The position numbers and the translations under genes are program-made. Below are positions 26,354 to 36,644 of a stretch of 64,000 bases of DNA, one piece after another. Positions within the stretch are counted from its first letter, which is position 1, and every line of letters begins with the position of its first letter. The stretch comes from Serinicoccus profundi. Lineage in GTDB: Bacteria; Actinomycetota; Actinomycetes; Actinomycetales; Dermatophilaceae. The stretch is from the NCBI RefSeq assembly GCF_008001015.1, contig NZ_CP042862.1:1736001-1800000 (forward strand), read 5' to 3'. Under the pieces are notes generated by a model that did no database searches, had not been told where the DNA came from, and saw only the letters and a list, made by a program, of their open reading frames with translations.

Positions 26354-28213
26354 TCAGTCGCGGAACTGCGTGCGGTAGAGCGCGGCGTAGAGGCCACCCT
26401 CGGCGAGCAGCTCCTGATGGGTTCCTCGCTGGACGATCTCGCCGCGCTCGAGCACGAGGATCTGGTCGGCGTCGCGCACCGTCGACAGCCGGTGGGCGAT
26501 GACGAGGGAGGTCCTGCCGGAGAGCGCCTCGTCGAGAGCGCGCTGCACGGCCGCCTCGGACTCGCTGTCGAGGTGGGCGGTGGCCTCGTCGAGCACGACG
26601 ACCGCCGGTGACTTCAGCAGCAGTCGGGCGATGGCCAGACGCTGCTTCTCCCCGCCGGAGAGCCGGTGTCCCCGGTCGCCGACGACGGTGTCCAGCCCGC
26701 CGGGCAGGCGACGCACGAGGTCGGCGATCCTGGCCCCTTCCAGCGCCCGCCAGATCTGGGCGTCGTCCGCCTCGGGCCGGGCATAGAGCAGGTTGGCGCG
26801 CACGGTGTCGTTGAACATGTGCGCCTCCTGGGTCACGACGCCCACGGTCTCGCGCAGCGAGTCGAGCGAGGCTTCCCGCAGGTCCACCCCCCCGATGCGG
26901 ACCGTGCCGGCCGACGGGTCGTAGAGCCGGCTCACCAGCGTCGTCAAGGTCGACTTGCCCGCACCCGACGGGCCGACCAGAGCCACCATCGACCCTGCGG
27001 GCACCTCGGCGCTGACGTCGGCCAGCACCCGGTGGCCGTCCGTGACCTCGGCCTCCGGTCGCTGCTCCAGGCTCGCGATCGACACCTCGTCGGCGTCGGG
27101 GTAGGAGAAGCTCACTCCGGACAGCTCCACCGACACCGGCCCGGAGGGCAGGTCGCGGGGCTCGTCGGCCTCCCGGACCAGGGGTCGCAGGTCCAGGACC
27201 TCGAAGATCCGCTCGAAGCTCACCAGGGCCGTCATGATGTCCACCCGCACGTTGGAGAGCGCGGTCAACGGTGCATACATCCGGGTCAGCAGGGTCGACA
27301 TCGCGACCAGGGTGCCGGTGGTGAGCGTGCCGGCCACCACCATCACGCCACCCATGCCGTAGACGAGCGCGGTCGCGAGGGCCGCGACGAGGCCGAGCGC
27401 CGCCGTGAAGAAGACCCGGTTGACCGCGATGGAGATTCCGGAGTCGCGCACCCCGGCCGCACGCTCGGCATACTCCGCGTCCTCGGTCGCCGGGCGTCCG
27501 AAGAGGCGCACCAGCAGGGCCCCGCCGACGTTGAACCGCTCGGTCATCCGCGCCTGCATGTCGGCGTTGAGACCCATCTGGCGGCGCGTCAGGGTGGAGA
27601 GCCGGGCCCCCATGAAGCGGGCGGGCACGATGAACAACGGCACCAGGAGCAGCGCCAGCAGGGTGATCTGCCAGCTCATCGAGAAGAGTGCGACGAGGAT
27701 GAGCACGAGCTGCACGAGGCTGCTGACGAAGCCGGACAGGATCGAGGTGAAGGCGGTCTGCGCCCCGATGACGTCGCTGTTGAGGCGGGAGACCAGCGCA
27801 CCGGTCTGGGCGCGGGTGAAGAAGGCGATGGGCTGGCGCAGGACGTGGCTGAAGACCTCGCGGCGCAGGTTGTAGATCAGTCCTTCACCGATGCGGGAGC
27901 CGAACCACCGGCTCAGGACGGTGACGACCGCCTCGAGCACCGCCAGCGCGGCCACGACGAGCGACAGCCGGATGACGAGGTCACGGTCCCCGACGTCGAC
28001 GCCGTCGTCGATGATGCGTCCGAGCAGCAGCGGCATCGCGGTGACGAGGGCCCCGGCGAGCACCGTCAGGACGAGGTAGACCGCGATCTTGGCGACGAAG
28101 GGGAGGCCGTAGGAGGCGACCCGCAGGGCCGTCTCCCGGCCGATCTTGTGGTCGGCGACATCGCGGTCCTTGGCGAAGCTGCGGAACGTCCCGCCACGCA
28201 TACCGACCGTCAC
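26354..28213 (-). CDS. ABC transporter, fused permease and ATPase (exporter type)
   Basis: The protein of 619 residues has six transmembrane segments (residues about 40-330) followed by an ATPase domain with V-G-P-S-G-A-G-K-S-T, L-S-G-G-E-K-Q-R, V-V-V-L-D-E-A-T and A-H-R-L-S-T-V. It forms a half-transporter that would homodimerise, as in MsbA/LmrA-type lipid or drug exporters. The N-terminus is Arg/Gly-rich. AGGAAGG lies seven bases before GTG 28213. It follows the ABC-F gene by 23 bases on the same strand. The substrate is unknown. Confidence 0.92.
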   Translation of the reverse strand: MTVGMRGGTFRSFAKDRDVADHKIGRETALRVASYGLPFVAKIAVYLVLTVLAGALVTAMPLLLGRIIDDGVDVGDRDLVIRLSLVVAALAVLEAVVTVLSRWFGSRIGEGLIYNLRREVFSHVLRQPIAFFTRAQTGALVSRLNSDVIGAQTAFTSILSGFVSSLVQLVLILVALFSMSWQITLLALLLVPLFIVPARFMGARLSTLTRRQMGLNADMQARMTERFNVGGALLVRLFGRPATEDAEYAERAAGVRDSGISIAVNRVFFTAALGLVAALATALVYGMGGVMVVAGTLTTGTLVAMSTLLTRMYAPLTALSNVRVDIMTALVSFERIFEVLDLRPLVREADEPRDLPSGPVSVELSGVSFSYPDADEVSIASLEQRPEAEVTDGHRVLADVSAEVPAGSMVALVGPSGAGKSTLTTLVSRLYDPSAGTVRIGGVDLREASLDSLRETVGVVTQEAHMFNDTVRANLLYARPEADDAQIWRALEGARIADLVRRLPGGLDTVVGDRGHRLSGGEKQRLAIARLLLKSPAVVVLDEATAHLDSESEAAVQRALDEALSGRTSLVIAHRLSTVRDADQILVLERGEIVQRGTHQELLAEGGLYAALYRTQFRD

Positions 28214-28236
28214 CGGGCCACCTTCCTGATCGCCCC

Positions 28237-29835
<1,599 letters not shown>

Positions 29836-29998
29836 GTGGGGCTCCTTCTCGTGCGCGGGGCAGCACCAGGAGGGCACTGCGTGGGAGGTGGGGTCCGGCG
29901 GCGGTCCGGGGGTGCAGCGGCTGCACCGGGAAGGCCGGGTGACTAGTCTACGCGCTAGGCACTGGTCGCCCGACCGGCGCAGGCGAGAGGCAGCAGGG

Positions 29999-30880
29999 AT
30001 GACCTTCAGGGAGAACGCCAACATCGGCAGCGGGCGCGCCAGCCGCGGCGGTGGTGGCGGTGGTGGTGTCGCGGTCGGCGGCGGGCTGGGCGCGCTGGTG
30101 CTCGCCCTGGTCGTCATGCTGCTGGGCGGCAACCCCGGCGACGTGCTGGGTGGGCAGCAGGGCCAGGCCCCGCAGGCCGAGAATGTCGACCTCGCCGAGT
30201 GCCAGACGGGCGCGGATGCCAATACCGACGTCGACTGCCGGATGAAGGCGACCATGGTGTCGCTGGAGGACTACTGGACCGAGGTCCTCCCCGACGCCGA
30301 GCCCACCAACGCCATCCTCTTCTCCGGCTCCGTCCAGACCCAGTGCGGGTCGGCCACCAGCGCGGTCGGCCCCTTCTACTGCCCGGTGGACAGTCGGATC
30401 TACCTCGACACGAGCTTCTTCAACCAGCTCGAGAGCCAGCTCGGGGCCGACGGCGGCAACTTCAGCCAGATGTACGTCCTGGCGCACGAGTACGGCCATC
30501 ACGTGCAGAACTACACCGGCGCGCTGCAGTACTCCCAGCAGGACCCGCGCGGTCCGGAGTCCGGTGCCGTGCGCGTCGAGCTGCAGGCCGACTGCTTCGC
30601 CGGAGCGTGGGCGGGCAACGCCACCCAGACCGAGGACTCCGAGGGAGGTGCCCTGCTGGAGGAGCTGAGCCGCGAGGACATCGAGTCCGCGCTGTCCGCC
30701 GCCTCCGCCGTCGGCGACGACAGCATCCAGGAGAAGACCCAGGGCCAGGTCGCACCGCATACCTGGAGCCACGGCAGCTCCGAGCAGCGGATGGGGTGGT
30801 TCATGCGCGGGTATGAGTCGAAGGACGCCAACCAGTGCGACACCCTCAACGCCGAGAGCGTCGACGACTTCCAGGGGTGA
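29999..30880 (+). CDS. Neutral zinc metallopeptidase (YpfJ family)
   Basis: The protein of 293 residues has one transmembrane helix at about 28-43 after a Gly-rich N-terminus, then an extracytoplasmic protease domain. The zinc motif H-E-Y-G-H-H is at 163-168, with E-L-Q-A-D-C-F-A-G-A-W following as in the family, and four or more cysteines suited to disulfides. Substrates are unknown. The 163 bases upstream hold TAGTCT near 29944 as a possible -10 element but no gene. Confidence 0.9.
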   Translation: MTFRENANIGSGRASRGGGGGGGVAVGGGLGALVLALVVMLLGGNPGDVLGGQQGQAPQAENVDLAECQTGADANTDVDCRMKATMVSLEDYWTEVLPDAEPTNAILFSGSVQTQCGSATSAVGPFYCPVDSRIYLDTSFFNQLESQLGADGGNFSQMYVLAHEYGHHVQNYTGALQYSQQDPRGPESGAVRVELQADCFAGAWAGNATQTEDSEGGALLEELSREDIESALSAASAVGDDSIQEKTQGQVAPHTWSHGSSEQRMGWFMRGYESKDANQCDTLNAESVDDFQG

Positions 30881-30930
30881 GCGAGGTCACAGCCCGCCTG
30901 GTGGAATAGCGGGTCATAACCCTCCGTTGG

Positions 30931-30948
30931 GATGACGGTTGCGTCATC
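30931..30948. promoter_or_regulatory. Inverted repeat upstream of symporter, candidate operator
   Basis: GATGACG-GTTG-CGTCATC, perfect 7-bp arms with a 4-base centre, between the metallopeptidase stop and the symporter start. The size suits a dimeric repressor site, or a leader hairpin next to the start region. Confidence 0.4.
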
Positions 30949-30974
30949 TCATCCCCATCGGAAGGTTCGTGCTC

Positions 30975-32309
30975 GTGTTGTCCCGTCTTCGCCGGGTGTC
31001 CTTCGGCACCCAGGTGCTCATCGGCCTCGTGCTCGGTGTCGTGCTGGGCCTCGTCGCCCGGTCCACCGGCGCCAGCGCCGACAACCCCACCTGGCTCTCC
31101 GAGACCCTCGCCATCATCGGCTCCTCCTTCGTCACCCTGCTGCGCACCATCGTGCCGCCGCTGGTCTTCCTCGCGATCGTCTCCTCGATCGCCAACCTGC
31201 GAGAGGTGACCAACGCCGCCCGCCTCGCCTGGCAGACCCTCCTGTGGTTCGCCATCACGGCGCTGATCTCGGTGTCCATCGGTATGGTCCTCGGCTGGGT
31301 CATCGACCCGGCCCGCGGTGCCGGTGTGACCGAGGCCGACGCCGTCGCCCCGTCGAGCACCGGCGGCTGGCTCGACTTCCTCACCGGGCTCATCCCGGCG
31401 AACAGCCTGGGCATCTACGCCAACGAGGGCGACGACGGCATCAGCCTCAACTTCAACGTTCTGCAGATCCTCGTCCTGGCCATCGCCGTCGGCATCGCCG
31501 TGGTGAAGGTGGGCAAGGAGGCCGACCCGTTCCTGGCCTTCACCCGCTCGGCGCTCTCAGTCGTCCAGAAGGTCCTGTGGTGGGTCATCCTCTTGGCCCC
31601 GATCGCGACCGTCGGCCTGCTCGGCAACGCCATCGTGTCCTACGGGTGGGAGACCATCGGGTCGCTGGGCCGCTTCACCCTGGCGGTCTACGTCGGCCTG
31701 CTGCTCGTCGTCGCGGTGCTCTACCCGGTGCTGCTGCGCCTGCACGGCCTGTCGATCAAGCAGTTCTTCACCGGCGCCTGGCCGGCCATGCAGCTGGCCT
31801 TCGTGTCGCGTTCCTCGATCGGCACCCTGCCGGTCACCCAGGCCGTCACCGAGCGCAACCTCGGCGTGCCCCGTGCCTACTCCAGCTTCGCCGTGCCGCT
31901 GGGCGCGACGACCAAGATGGACGGCTGCGCGGCCATCTACCCCGCGATCGCGGCGATCTTCGTGGCGCAGTTCTTCGGCGTCTCCCTCGGGGTGACCGAC
32001 TACCTGCTCATCGCCTTCGTCTCGGTCATCGGCTCGGCCGCGACCGCCGGCGTCACCGGCGCGACCGTCATGCTCACCCTCACGCTGTCGACCCTGGGTC
32101 TGCCGCTGGAGGGCGTGGGTCTGCTGCTGGCCGTCGACCCGATCCTCGACATGGGCCGCACCGCGACCAACGTCACCGGTCAGGCGCTCATCCCGACCAT
32201 CGTGGCCAAGCGCGAGGGCATCCTCGACGAGGACGTCTACAACGCCGACCGCAAGGGCCTGCCCTGGCGGGAGGAGCGTGAGGTCGAGGGCGTCCCGGCC
32301 CACGCCTGA
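30975..32309 (+). CDS. Dicarboxylate/amino acid:cation symporter (DAACS family)
   Basis: The protein of about 444 residues has eight or so hydrophobic segments with two re-entrant motifs. The substrate site is recognisable: S-R-S-S-I-G-T-L-P-V-T, then P-L-G-A-T-T-K-M-D-G, S-A-A-T-A-G-V-T-G-A and D-M-G-R-T-A-T-N-V-T-G. It moves glutamate, aspartate or C4-dicarboxylates with Na+ or H+. GGAAGG at 30960-30965 fits GTG 30975 (nine bases) better than GTG 30969; a TTG at 30939 is also in frame. A strong hairpin follows. Confidence 0.93.
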   Translation: MLSRLRRVSFGTQVLIGLVLGVVLGLVARSTGASADNPTWLSETLAIIGSSFVTLLRTIVPPLVFLAIVSSIANLREVTNAARLAWQTLLWFAITALISVSIGMVLGWVIDPARGAGVTEADAVAPSSTGGWLDFLTGLIPANSLGIYANEGDDGISLNFNVLQILVLAIAVGIAVVKVGKEADPFLAFTRSALSVVQKVLWWVILLAPIATVGLLGNAIVSYGWETIGSLGRFTLAVYVGLLLVVAVLYPVLLRLHGLSIKQFFTGAWPAMQLAFVSRSSIGTLPVTQAVTERNLGVPRAYSSFAVPLGATTKMDGCAAIYPAIAAIFVAQFFGVSLGVTDYLLIAFVSVIGSAATAGVTGATVMLTLTLSTLGLPLEGVGLLLAVDPILDMGRTATNVTGQALIPTIVAKREGILDEDVYNADRKGLPWREEREVEGVPAHA

Positions 32310-32327
32310 CGCACGAGATCCCACCCC

Positions 32328-32372
32328 AGCAGGGGCCGCCCGCTGCCGCACCGGCAGCCGGCGGCCCCTGCT
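32328..32372 (+). terminator. Strong two-part hairpin terminator after the symporter
   Basis: Arms of 13 bp (32328-32340 and 32360-32372) plus an inner 6-bp stem (32342-32347 with 32353-32358), 18 bases after the symporter stop. Confidence 0.8.
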
Positions 32373-32390
32373 GCTGTCACGACCAGCGGG

Positions 32391-32522
32391 GAGGATCCGT
32401 ACACGCGCAGGCATCCTCCCCAGCCCCGGCCCCTCTGCCGATGAGGATCCGTCCACGCGCAGGCATCCTCCCCACCACGGCCCCACTGCCGACGAGGATC
32501 CGTCCACGCGCAGGCATCCTCC
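32391..32522. repeat. Three-copy 51-52 bp tandem repeat
   Basis: Units begin at 32391, 32443 and 32494; the third is cut short at about 29 bases. Each starts with a hairpin-forming core (GAGGAT ... ATCCTC around a CACGCGCAG segment) and is followed by a C-rich spacer. It lies in the 245-base gap between the symporter and the convergent acVLRF1 gene. No coding role is apparent, although the minus strand is open across it with a 17-residue periodicity. Confidence 0.85.
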
Positions 32523-32554
32523 ACGTTCCTCGTGACGCGAACGGTTGCGCCTGC

Positions 32555-33238
32555 TCAGGCGTTGTGGACCACGACCCGCACTGCGCGCCCGCGGCGCACG
32601 GCGTCGTCCAGAACCGTGCGTCGCGGGTCCGGCAGGTCCCACAGCTCACGGCGGGGCAGCTCTCGGACGGACGACCGTGCGGCAGGCAGCTCCTGCAGGG
32701 CGGCCTCGGCCAGCGTGCGGTCGCCGCCGACGACGAGGCCCCCGAGCGCCACGGAAGCCGCCGTGGTCATCTCCTCTGCCTCCCCCAGCACCCGAGCGGT
32801 ATGCCCCGCGACCGCCTCGACCAGGGCGTCGGCCTGGTTGCCCCGTCGGCGGGCGAACCGCTGCTGGCTCCAGCCACCGGCAGCGGTGCGTGACTGCACA
32901 TGCCGGGTGCCGACCTTGTGCCGCACGAGCGAGCCGTCCTCGGCGACGACAGCGACGGCATACCCCCCACGACGCACGAGCACCACGAGCAGGCCGGGCG
33001 GCACCTCCCACCCCGGCACCGGGCCGGGCTCCCCCGCCCCCTCGGCCGGTCGCCACGAGCGCAGGGCCGCCCACGAGCCGTCGGCCGCCAGACCACGCCA
33101 GCCCGGCACAGACCCCGCGGCCCCCTCGACCTCAGCCTCGGCGACCGACCAGCTCACCGGCCCGTGCGAGGCCACGAACCGCTCGACCCACCCCGCGAGC
33201 CGCTCGGGAGCGACGTCGACGAGGTGGGTCGAGACCAT
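32555..33238 (-). CDS. acVLRF1-type peptidyl-tRNA hydrolase
   Basis: The protein of 227 residues has the VLRF1 release-factor-like fold: V-V-L-V-R-R-G-G-Y-A-V-A-V, then H-V-Q-S-R-T-A-A-G-G-W-S-Q-Q-R-F-A-R-R-R. The second part matches the actinobacterial acVLRF1 family, in which the Gln in the S-Q-Q-R motif replaces the GGQ of release factors. Such proteins are thought to free nascent chains from stalled 50S subunits. The N-terminal 90 residues are a family-specific domain. It is convergent with the repeat region. Confidence 0.85.
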   Translation of the reverse strand: MVSTHLVDVAPERLAGWVERFVASHGPVSWSVAEAEVEGAAGSVPGWRGLAADGSWAALRSWRPAEGAGEPGPVPGWEVPPGLLVVLVRRGGYAVAVVAEDGSLVRHKVGTRHVQSRTAAGGWSQQRFARRRGNQADALVEAVAGHTARVLGEAEEMTTAASVALGGLVVGGDRTLAEAALQELPAARSSVRELPRRELWDLPDPRRTVLDDAVRRGRAVRVVVHNA

Positions 33239-33256
33239 CGGTGAGGCTCTCGCGCC

Positions 33257-33580
33257 TCAGACGTTGAAGCCGAGGGCACGCAGCTGCTCGCGGCCGTCCT
33301 CGGTGATCTTGTCCGGGCCCCACGGCGGCATCCAGACCCAGTTGATCCGGTGGCTCGTGACCAGGCCCTCCAGGCTCTGCGCGACCTGGTCCTCGATGAC
33401 GTCCGTCAGGGGGCACGCGGCGGAGGTGAGGGTCATGTCGATGACGGCGTGGCTGGCCGCGTCGACCGTGACGCCGTAGACGAGACCCAGGTCGACGACG
33501 TTGATGCCGAGCTCGGGGTCCACGACGTCGCGCAGGGCCTCTTCGACATCGGCGACATTGGGCGGGGTGGTGGTGGTCAT
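33257..33580 (-). CDS. sufT: SufT-type DUF59/MIP18 metal-sulfur cluster assembly protein
   Basis: The protein of 107 residues carries the DUF59 motifs D-P-E-L-G-I-N-V-V-D-L-G-L-V-Y, M-T-L-T-S-A-A-C-P-L-T (with the conserved Cys) and W-M-P-P-W. In suf operons this protein helps Fe-S cluster maturation or delivery. It is the last gene of the suf operon, 37 bases after sufU. GGAGGAA precedes the ATG at 33580. Confidence 0.93.
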   Translation of the reverse strand: MTTTTPPNVADVEEALRDVVDPELGINVVDLGLVYGVTVDAASHAVIDMTLTSAACPLTDVIEDQVAQSLEGLVTSHRINWVWMPPWGPDKITEDGREQLRALGFNV

Positions 33581-33617
33581 GCGTTCCTCCAAGGGTGGTG
33601 AAGGGTCGGTGGTCGGG

Positions 33618-34106
33618 TCAGGCGCCCTCGGGTCGCTCGCTGGCGGCGGAGATGTCCGCACCGGCGCGCGCGAGGGCGTCGAGGTAGGCGGTCCAGGGCA
33701 GCAGCGCGCACTTCACCCGGGCGGGGTACTTCGCGACGCCGGCGAACGCGACGGCGTCACCGATCTGCTCGGCGTCACCGGGGTCCTGCCCGCGGCTGGT
33801 GAGCATGGCGTGCAGGTGGCGGTAGGTCTGCAGCGTGTCGGCGACCGGGCGGCCCAGGCACTCCTCGGCGAGCACGGAGGCGGAGGCGACCGAGATCGAG
33901 CAGCCGAGGGCGTCGTAGGACACGTCGCGCAGCACCTGCGCCCCGTCCTGCGGGCCGCCGGTCACGCTCTCCAGGTGAACCCGGAGGCTGATCTCGTCAC
34001 CGCAGGTGGGGTTGACGTGGTTGACCTCGACGTCGAAGGGCTCCCGCAACCCGGCGTGCTGCGGGCGCTTGGCGTGGTCGAGGATGAGCTCGCCATACAG
34101 ATCCAT
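33618..34106 (-). CDS. sufU: Fe-S assembly sulfurtransferase/scaffold SufU
   Basis: The protein of 162 residues has N-P-T-C-G-D-E, G-C-S-I-S-V-A-S-A-S and V-K-C-A-L-L-P-W: the three cysteines and the Asp that bind zinc in SufU. It accepts persulfide sulfur from SufS and passes it to the SufBCD complex. Start ATG 34106 gives the standard M-D-L-Y-x-E-L-I-L-D-H N-terminus. It follows sufS by 16 bases. Confidence 0.96.
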   Translation of the reverse strand: MDLYGELILDHAKRPQHAGLREPFDVEVNHVNPTCGDEISLRVHLESVTGGPQDGAQVLRDVSYDALGCSISVASASVLAEECLGRPVADTLQTYRHLHAMLTSRGQDPGDAEQIGDAVAFAGVAKYPARVKCALLPWTAYLDALARAGADISAASERPEGA

Positions 34107-34122
34107 CAGCGGTCCCTGCCTC

Positions 34123-35460
34123 TCATCCGGCCAGTCCGAAGACGTCGGGCACCCGGTCCAGCGCCTGCGCGAAGGCGTCGATCTCCTCCAGGCCGGTGTA
34201 GACCGCGAAGCTCGCCCGGGTCGAGGCGGGCACGCGCAGGCGGCGGTGCAGCGGCCAGGCGCAGTGGTGCCCGGTGCGCACGGCGATGCCGGAGTCGTCG
34301 AGCACCTGCCCCACGTCGTGGGGGTGGACGCCGTCGACGACGAAGGCGACCGCACCGACCCGTCGCGCCGGGTCCTCCGGCCCGAGGACGCGGACCCAGG
34401 GCCGGTCGGCCAGCACATCGAGGGTATGCCGCATGAGCTGCTGGTCGTGGGCGTGCACGCGGTCCAGCCCCACCTCGGTGAGGTAGTCGAGGCCGGCGGC
34501 GAGGCCGACGGCCTGCGCCGCCATGGGCACCCCCGCCTCGAACTTCGCCGGGGGCGGTGCCCAGGTGGACCCCTCCATCCGGACGATCTCGATCATCGAC
34601 CCGCCGGTGAGGAAGGGCGGCATCGCCTCGAGGAGCCCGCGCCGGGCCCACAGGACGCCGACGCCACTGGGGCCGAGGGTCTTGTGGCCGGTGAAGACGA
34701 GCGCGTCGACGCCGGAGTCCGGTGCGGTCAGTGCTCGGATGTCCAGGTGCGGCGCGGACTGGCAGGCGTCGAGGACGACGATCGCGCCGACGTCGCGCGC
34801 CGCCTGCACGACGGGTGAGGCGGGACCGATGTCGTTGAGCGTGCCGAGCACGTTGGAGACATGGGTGAGGGCCACCACCCGGGTGCGCTCCCCCACGACG
34901 TCGTCCAGGGTGTCGACGTCGAGCTCGCCGTCGTCGCTCACCCCGATCCAGCGCAGGGTCGCCCCGGTGCGGCGGCACAGCTCCTGCCAGGGCACGAGGT
35001 TGGCGTGGTGCTCCATCTCGGTCACCACGACCTCGTCGCCCGGGCCGATCCGCAGCCGCTGCGCCCACGCCTCCTCCGCACCGTCCAGCGCGCCGGGCGC
35101 CGACGCGTTGGAGAAGGCATACGCGAGCAGGTTGAGCCCCTCGGTGCCGTTCTTGGTGAAGACGACCTCACCGGCGTCGGCGCCGAGGAAGCCCGCGACC
35201 CTGGCGCGCGCCCCCTCGAAGGCGTCGGTCGCCTCCTCGGCGAGCTGGTGGGCGCCGCGGTGCACGGCGGCGTTGTGCCGCTCGTAGAACTCGCGCTCGG
35301 CGTCGAGGACCACGCGCGGCTTCTGCGACGTGGCGCCGCTGTCGAGGTAGACGAGCGGTCGACCGTCGCGCACCGTCCGCCCGAGCAGCGGGAAGTCAGC
35401 CCGGATCCGGGCGATCTCCACCCCGCTCAGCGGCTGCGCCACCGGTCGACCGTTCGGCAT
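34123..35460 (-). CDS. sufS: Cysteine desulfurase SufS
   Basis: The protein of 445 residues is a PLP-dependent class II desulfurase that moves sulfur from cysteine. The PLP lysine is in F-T-G-H-K-T-L-G-P-S-G-V-G; the active-site Cys is in R-T-G-H-H-C-A-W-P-L. E-M-E-H-H-A-N-L-V-P-W binds cofactor. The ATG at 35460 follows GGAGGAG at ten bases and precedes a 20-residue N-terminal extension. It is followed by its partner sufU. Confidence 0.96.
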   Translation of the reverse strand: MPNGRPVAQPLSGVEIARIRADFPLLGRTVRDGRPLVYLDSGATSQKPRVVLDAEREFYERHNAAVHRGAHQLAEEATDAFEGARARVAGFLGADAGEVVFTKNGTEGLNLLAYAFSNASAPGALDGAEEAWAQRLRIGPGDEVVVTEMEHHANLVPWQELCRRTGATLRWIGVSDDGELDVDTLDDVVGERTRVVALTHVSNVLGTLNDIGPASPVVQAARDVGAIVVLDACQSAPHLDIRALTAPDSGVDALVFTGHKTLGPSGVGVLWARRGLLEAMPPFLTGGSMIEIVRMEGSTWAPPPAKFEAGVPMAAQAVGLAAGLDYLTEVGLDRVHAHDQQLMRHTLDVLADRPWVRVLGPEDPARRVGAVAFVVDGVHPHDVGQVLDDSGIAVRTGHHCAWPLHRRLRVPASTRASFAVYTGLEEIDAFAQALDRVPDVFGLAG

Positions 35461-35494
35461 ACCTCTCGTCTCCTCCGTGTGCTCGTCCTGGCCC

Positions 35495-36256
35495 TCAGGC
35501 CCCGGCGGCGGTGAGGAAGCGGTCGTAGCCCTCCTCCTCGAGCCGGTCGGCCAGGTCGCGGCCACCGGACTCGGCGACGCGGCCGTTGACGAACACGTGC
35601 ACGTAGTCGGGCTGGATGTAGCGCAGGATGCGCGTGTAGTGCGTGATGAGCATGACGCCCAGGCCGGTCTTGTCCTTGACCCGGTTGACGCCCTCGGAGA
35701 CCACCTTGAGCGCGTCGACGTCGAGGCCGGAGTCGGTCTCGTCGAGGATGGCGATCTTGGGCTCGATGAGCTCCAGCTGCAGGATCTCGTGGCGCTTCTT
35801 CTCACCACCGGAGAAGCCCTCGTTGACGTTGCGCTCGGCGAAGGAGGAGTCCATCCGCAGCGCCTCCATGGCGACCTTGACGTCCTTGACCCAGTGACGC
35901 AGCTTGGGGGCCTCGCCGTCGATGGAGGTCTTGGCGGTCCGCAGGAAGTTGGACACGGTCACGCCGGGGACCTCGACGGGGTACTGCATCGCGAGGAAGA
36001 GCCCCGCCTGCGCACGCTCGTCGACGCCCATCGCCAGGACGTCCTCGCCGTCCAGCAGCACCTCGCCGCCGGTGACGGTGTACTTCGGGTGGCCGGCGAT
36101 GGCGTAGGCCAGGGTCGACTTCCCGGAGCCGTTCGGCCCCATGATGGCGTGGGTCTCGCCCGAGTTGATGGTGAGGTCGACGCCCTTGAGGATCTCCTTG
36201 GCGGAGTCCTCGGTCTCGACGCTGACCTGCAGGTTCTTGATCTCCAGGGTGGTCAT
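35495..36256 (-). CDS. sufC: Fe-S assembly ATPase SufC
   Basis: The protein of 253 residues is an ABC-type ATPase without transporter partner. Walker A G-P-N-G-S-G-K-S-T, the signature F-S-G-G-E-K-K-R-H-E and Walker B I-A-I-L-D-E-T-D-S-G-L-D (with the SufC-specific E-T-D-S-G) are present. It energises SufBD during cluster assembly. It follows the ferredoxin-like gene by 49 bases. Confidence 0.97.
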   Translation of the reverse strand: MTTLEIKNLQVSVETEDSAKEILKGVDLTINSGETHAIMGPNGSGKSTLAYAIAGHPKYTVTGGEVLLDGEDVLAMGVDERAQAGLFLAMQYPVEVPGVTVSNFLRTAKTSIDGEAPKLRHWVKDVKVAMEALRMDSSFAERNVNEGFSGGEKKRHEILQLELIEPKIAILDETDSGLDVDALKVVSEGVNRVKDKTGLGVMLITHYTRILRYIQPDYVHVFVNGRVAESGGRDLADRLEEEGYDRFLTAAGA

Positions 36257-36305
36257 GCTTCTCCTTGTCGCGGTGTGTCTGGGGTATGCGGTGCGGCCGG
36301 GTCGC

Positions 36306-36644
36306 TCAGCTGCGCCCCGCGGTGGTGCTGAGGGTGACGAGCACGCTGCCTTGGTCGTCGACGGTGACCTCGTGGACGGCGATCGGCACGGTCGCCGGGA
36401 GCTGGACGGGCTGCCCGGTGCTCATGTCGAACTGCGAGCCGTGCAGCCAGCACTCGATGAGCCGGCCCTCGACCTCGCCCTCGGCGAGGCTGACGTTGGC
36501 GTGGCTGCAGGTGTCGTCGAAGGCGTGGAGCGCGCCCTGGGAGTCCCGGGCGATCGCGACCCGGCGACCCTCGATCTCGGCGACGACGGCCCCCACCTCG
36601 GAGGGCAGCTCCTCGACCGAGCAGACGCGGACGGCGGTGCTCAT
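36306..36644 (-). CDS. Rieske-type ferredoxin in suf operon
   Basis: The protein of 112 residues has the Rieske binding pattern C46-S-H48 and C65-x2-H68 and a length typical of soluble ferredoxin subunits of non-heme iron oxygenases. In actinobacterial suf operons such a gene regularly sits between sufD and sufC, where it may supply electrons for cluster assembly; that role is inference. The ATG at 36644 overlaps the sufD stop as ATGA. Confidence 0.93.
   Translation of the reverse strand: MSTAVRVCSVEELPSEVGAVVAEIEGRRVAIARDSQGALHAFDDTCSHANVSLAEGEVEGRLIECWLHGSQFDMSTGQPVQLPATVPIAVHEVTVDDQGSVLVTLSTTAGRS

Noticed and set aside
32237-32524. Minus-strand open frame with a 17-residue repeat
   Set aside because: It arises from the tandem DNA repeat, overlaps the symporter end and has no start signal or coding bias.
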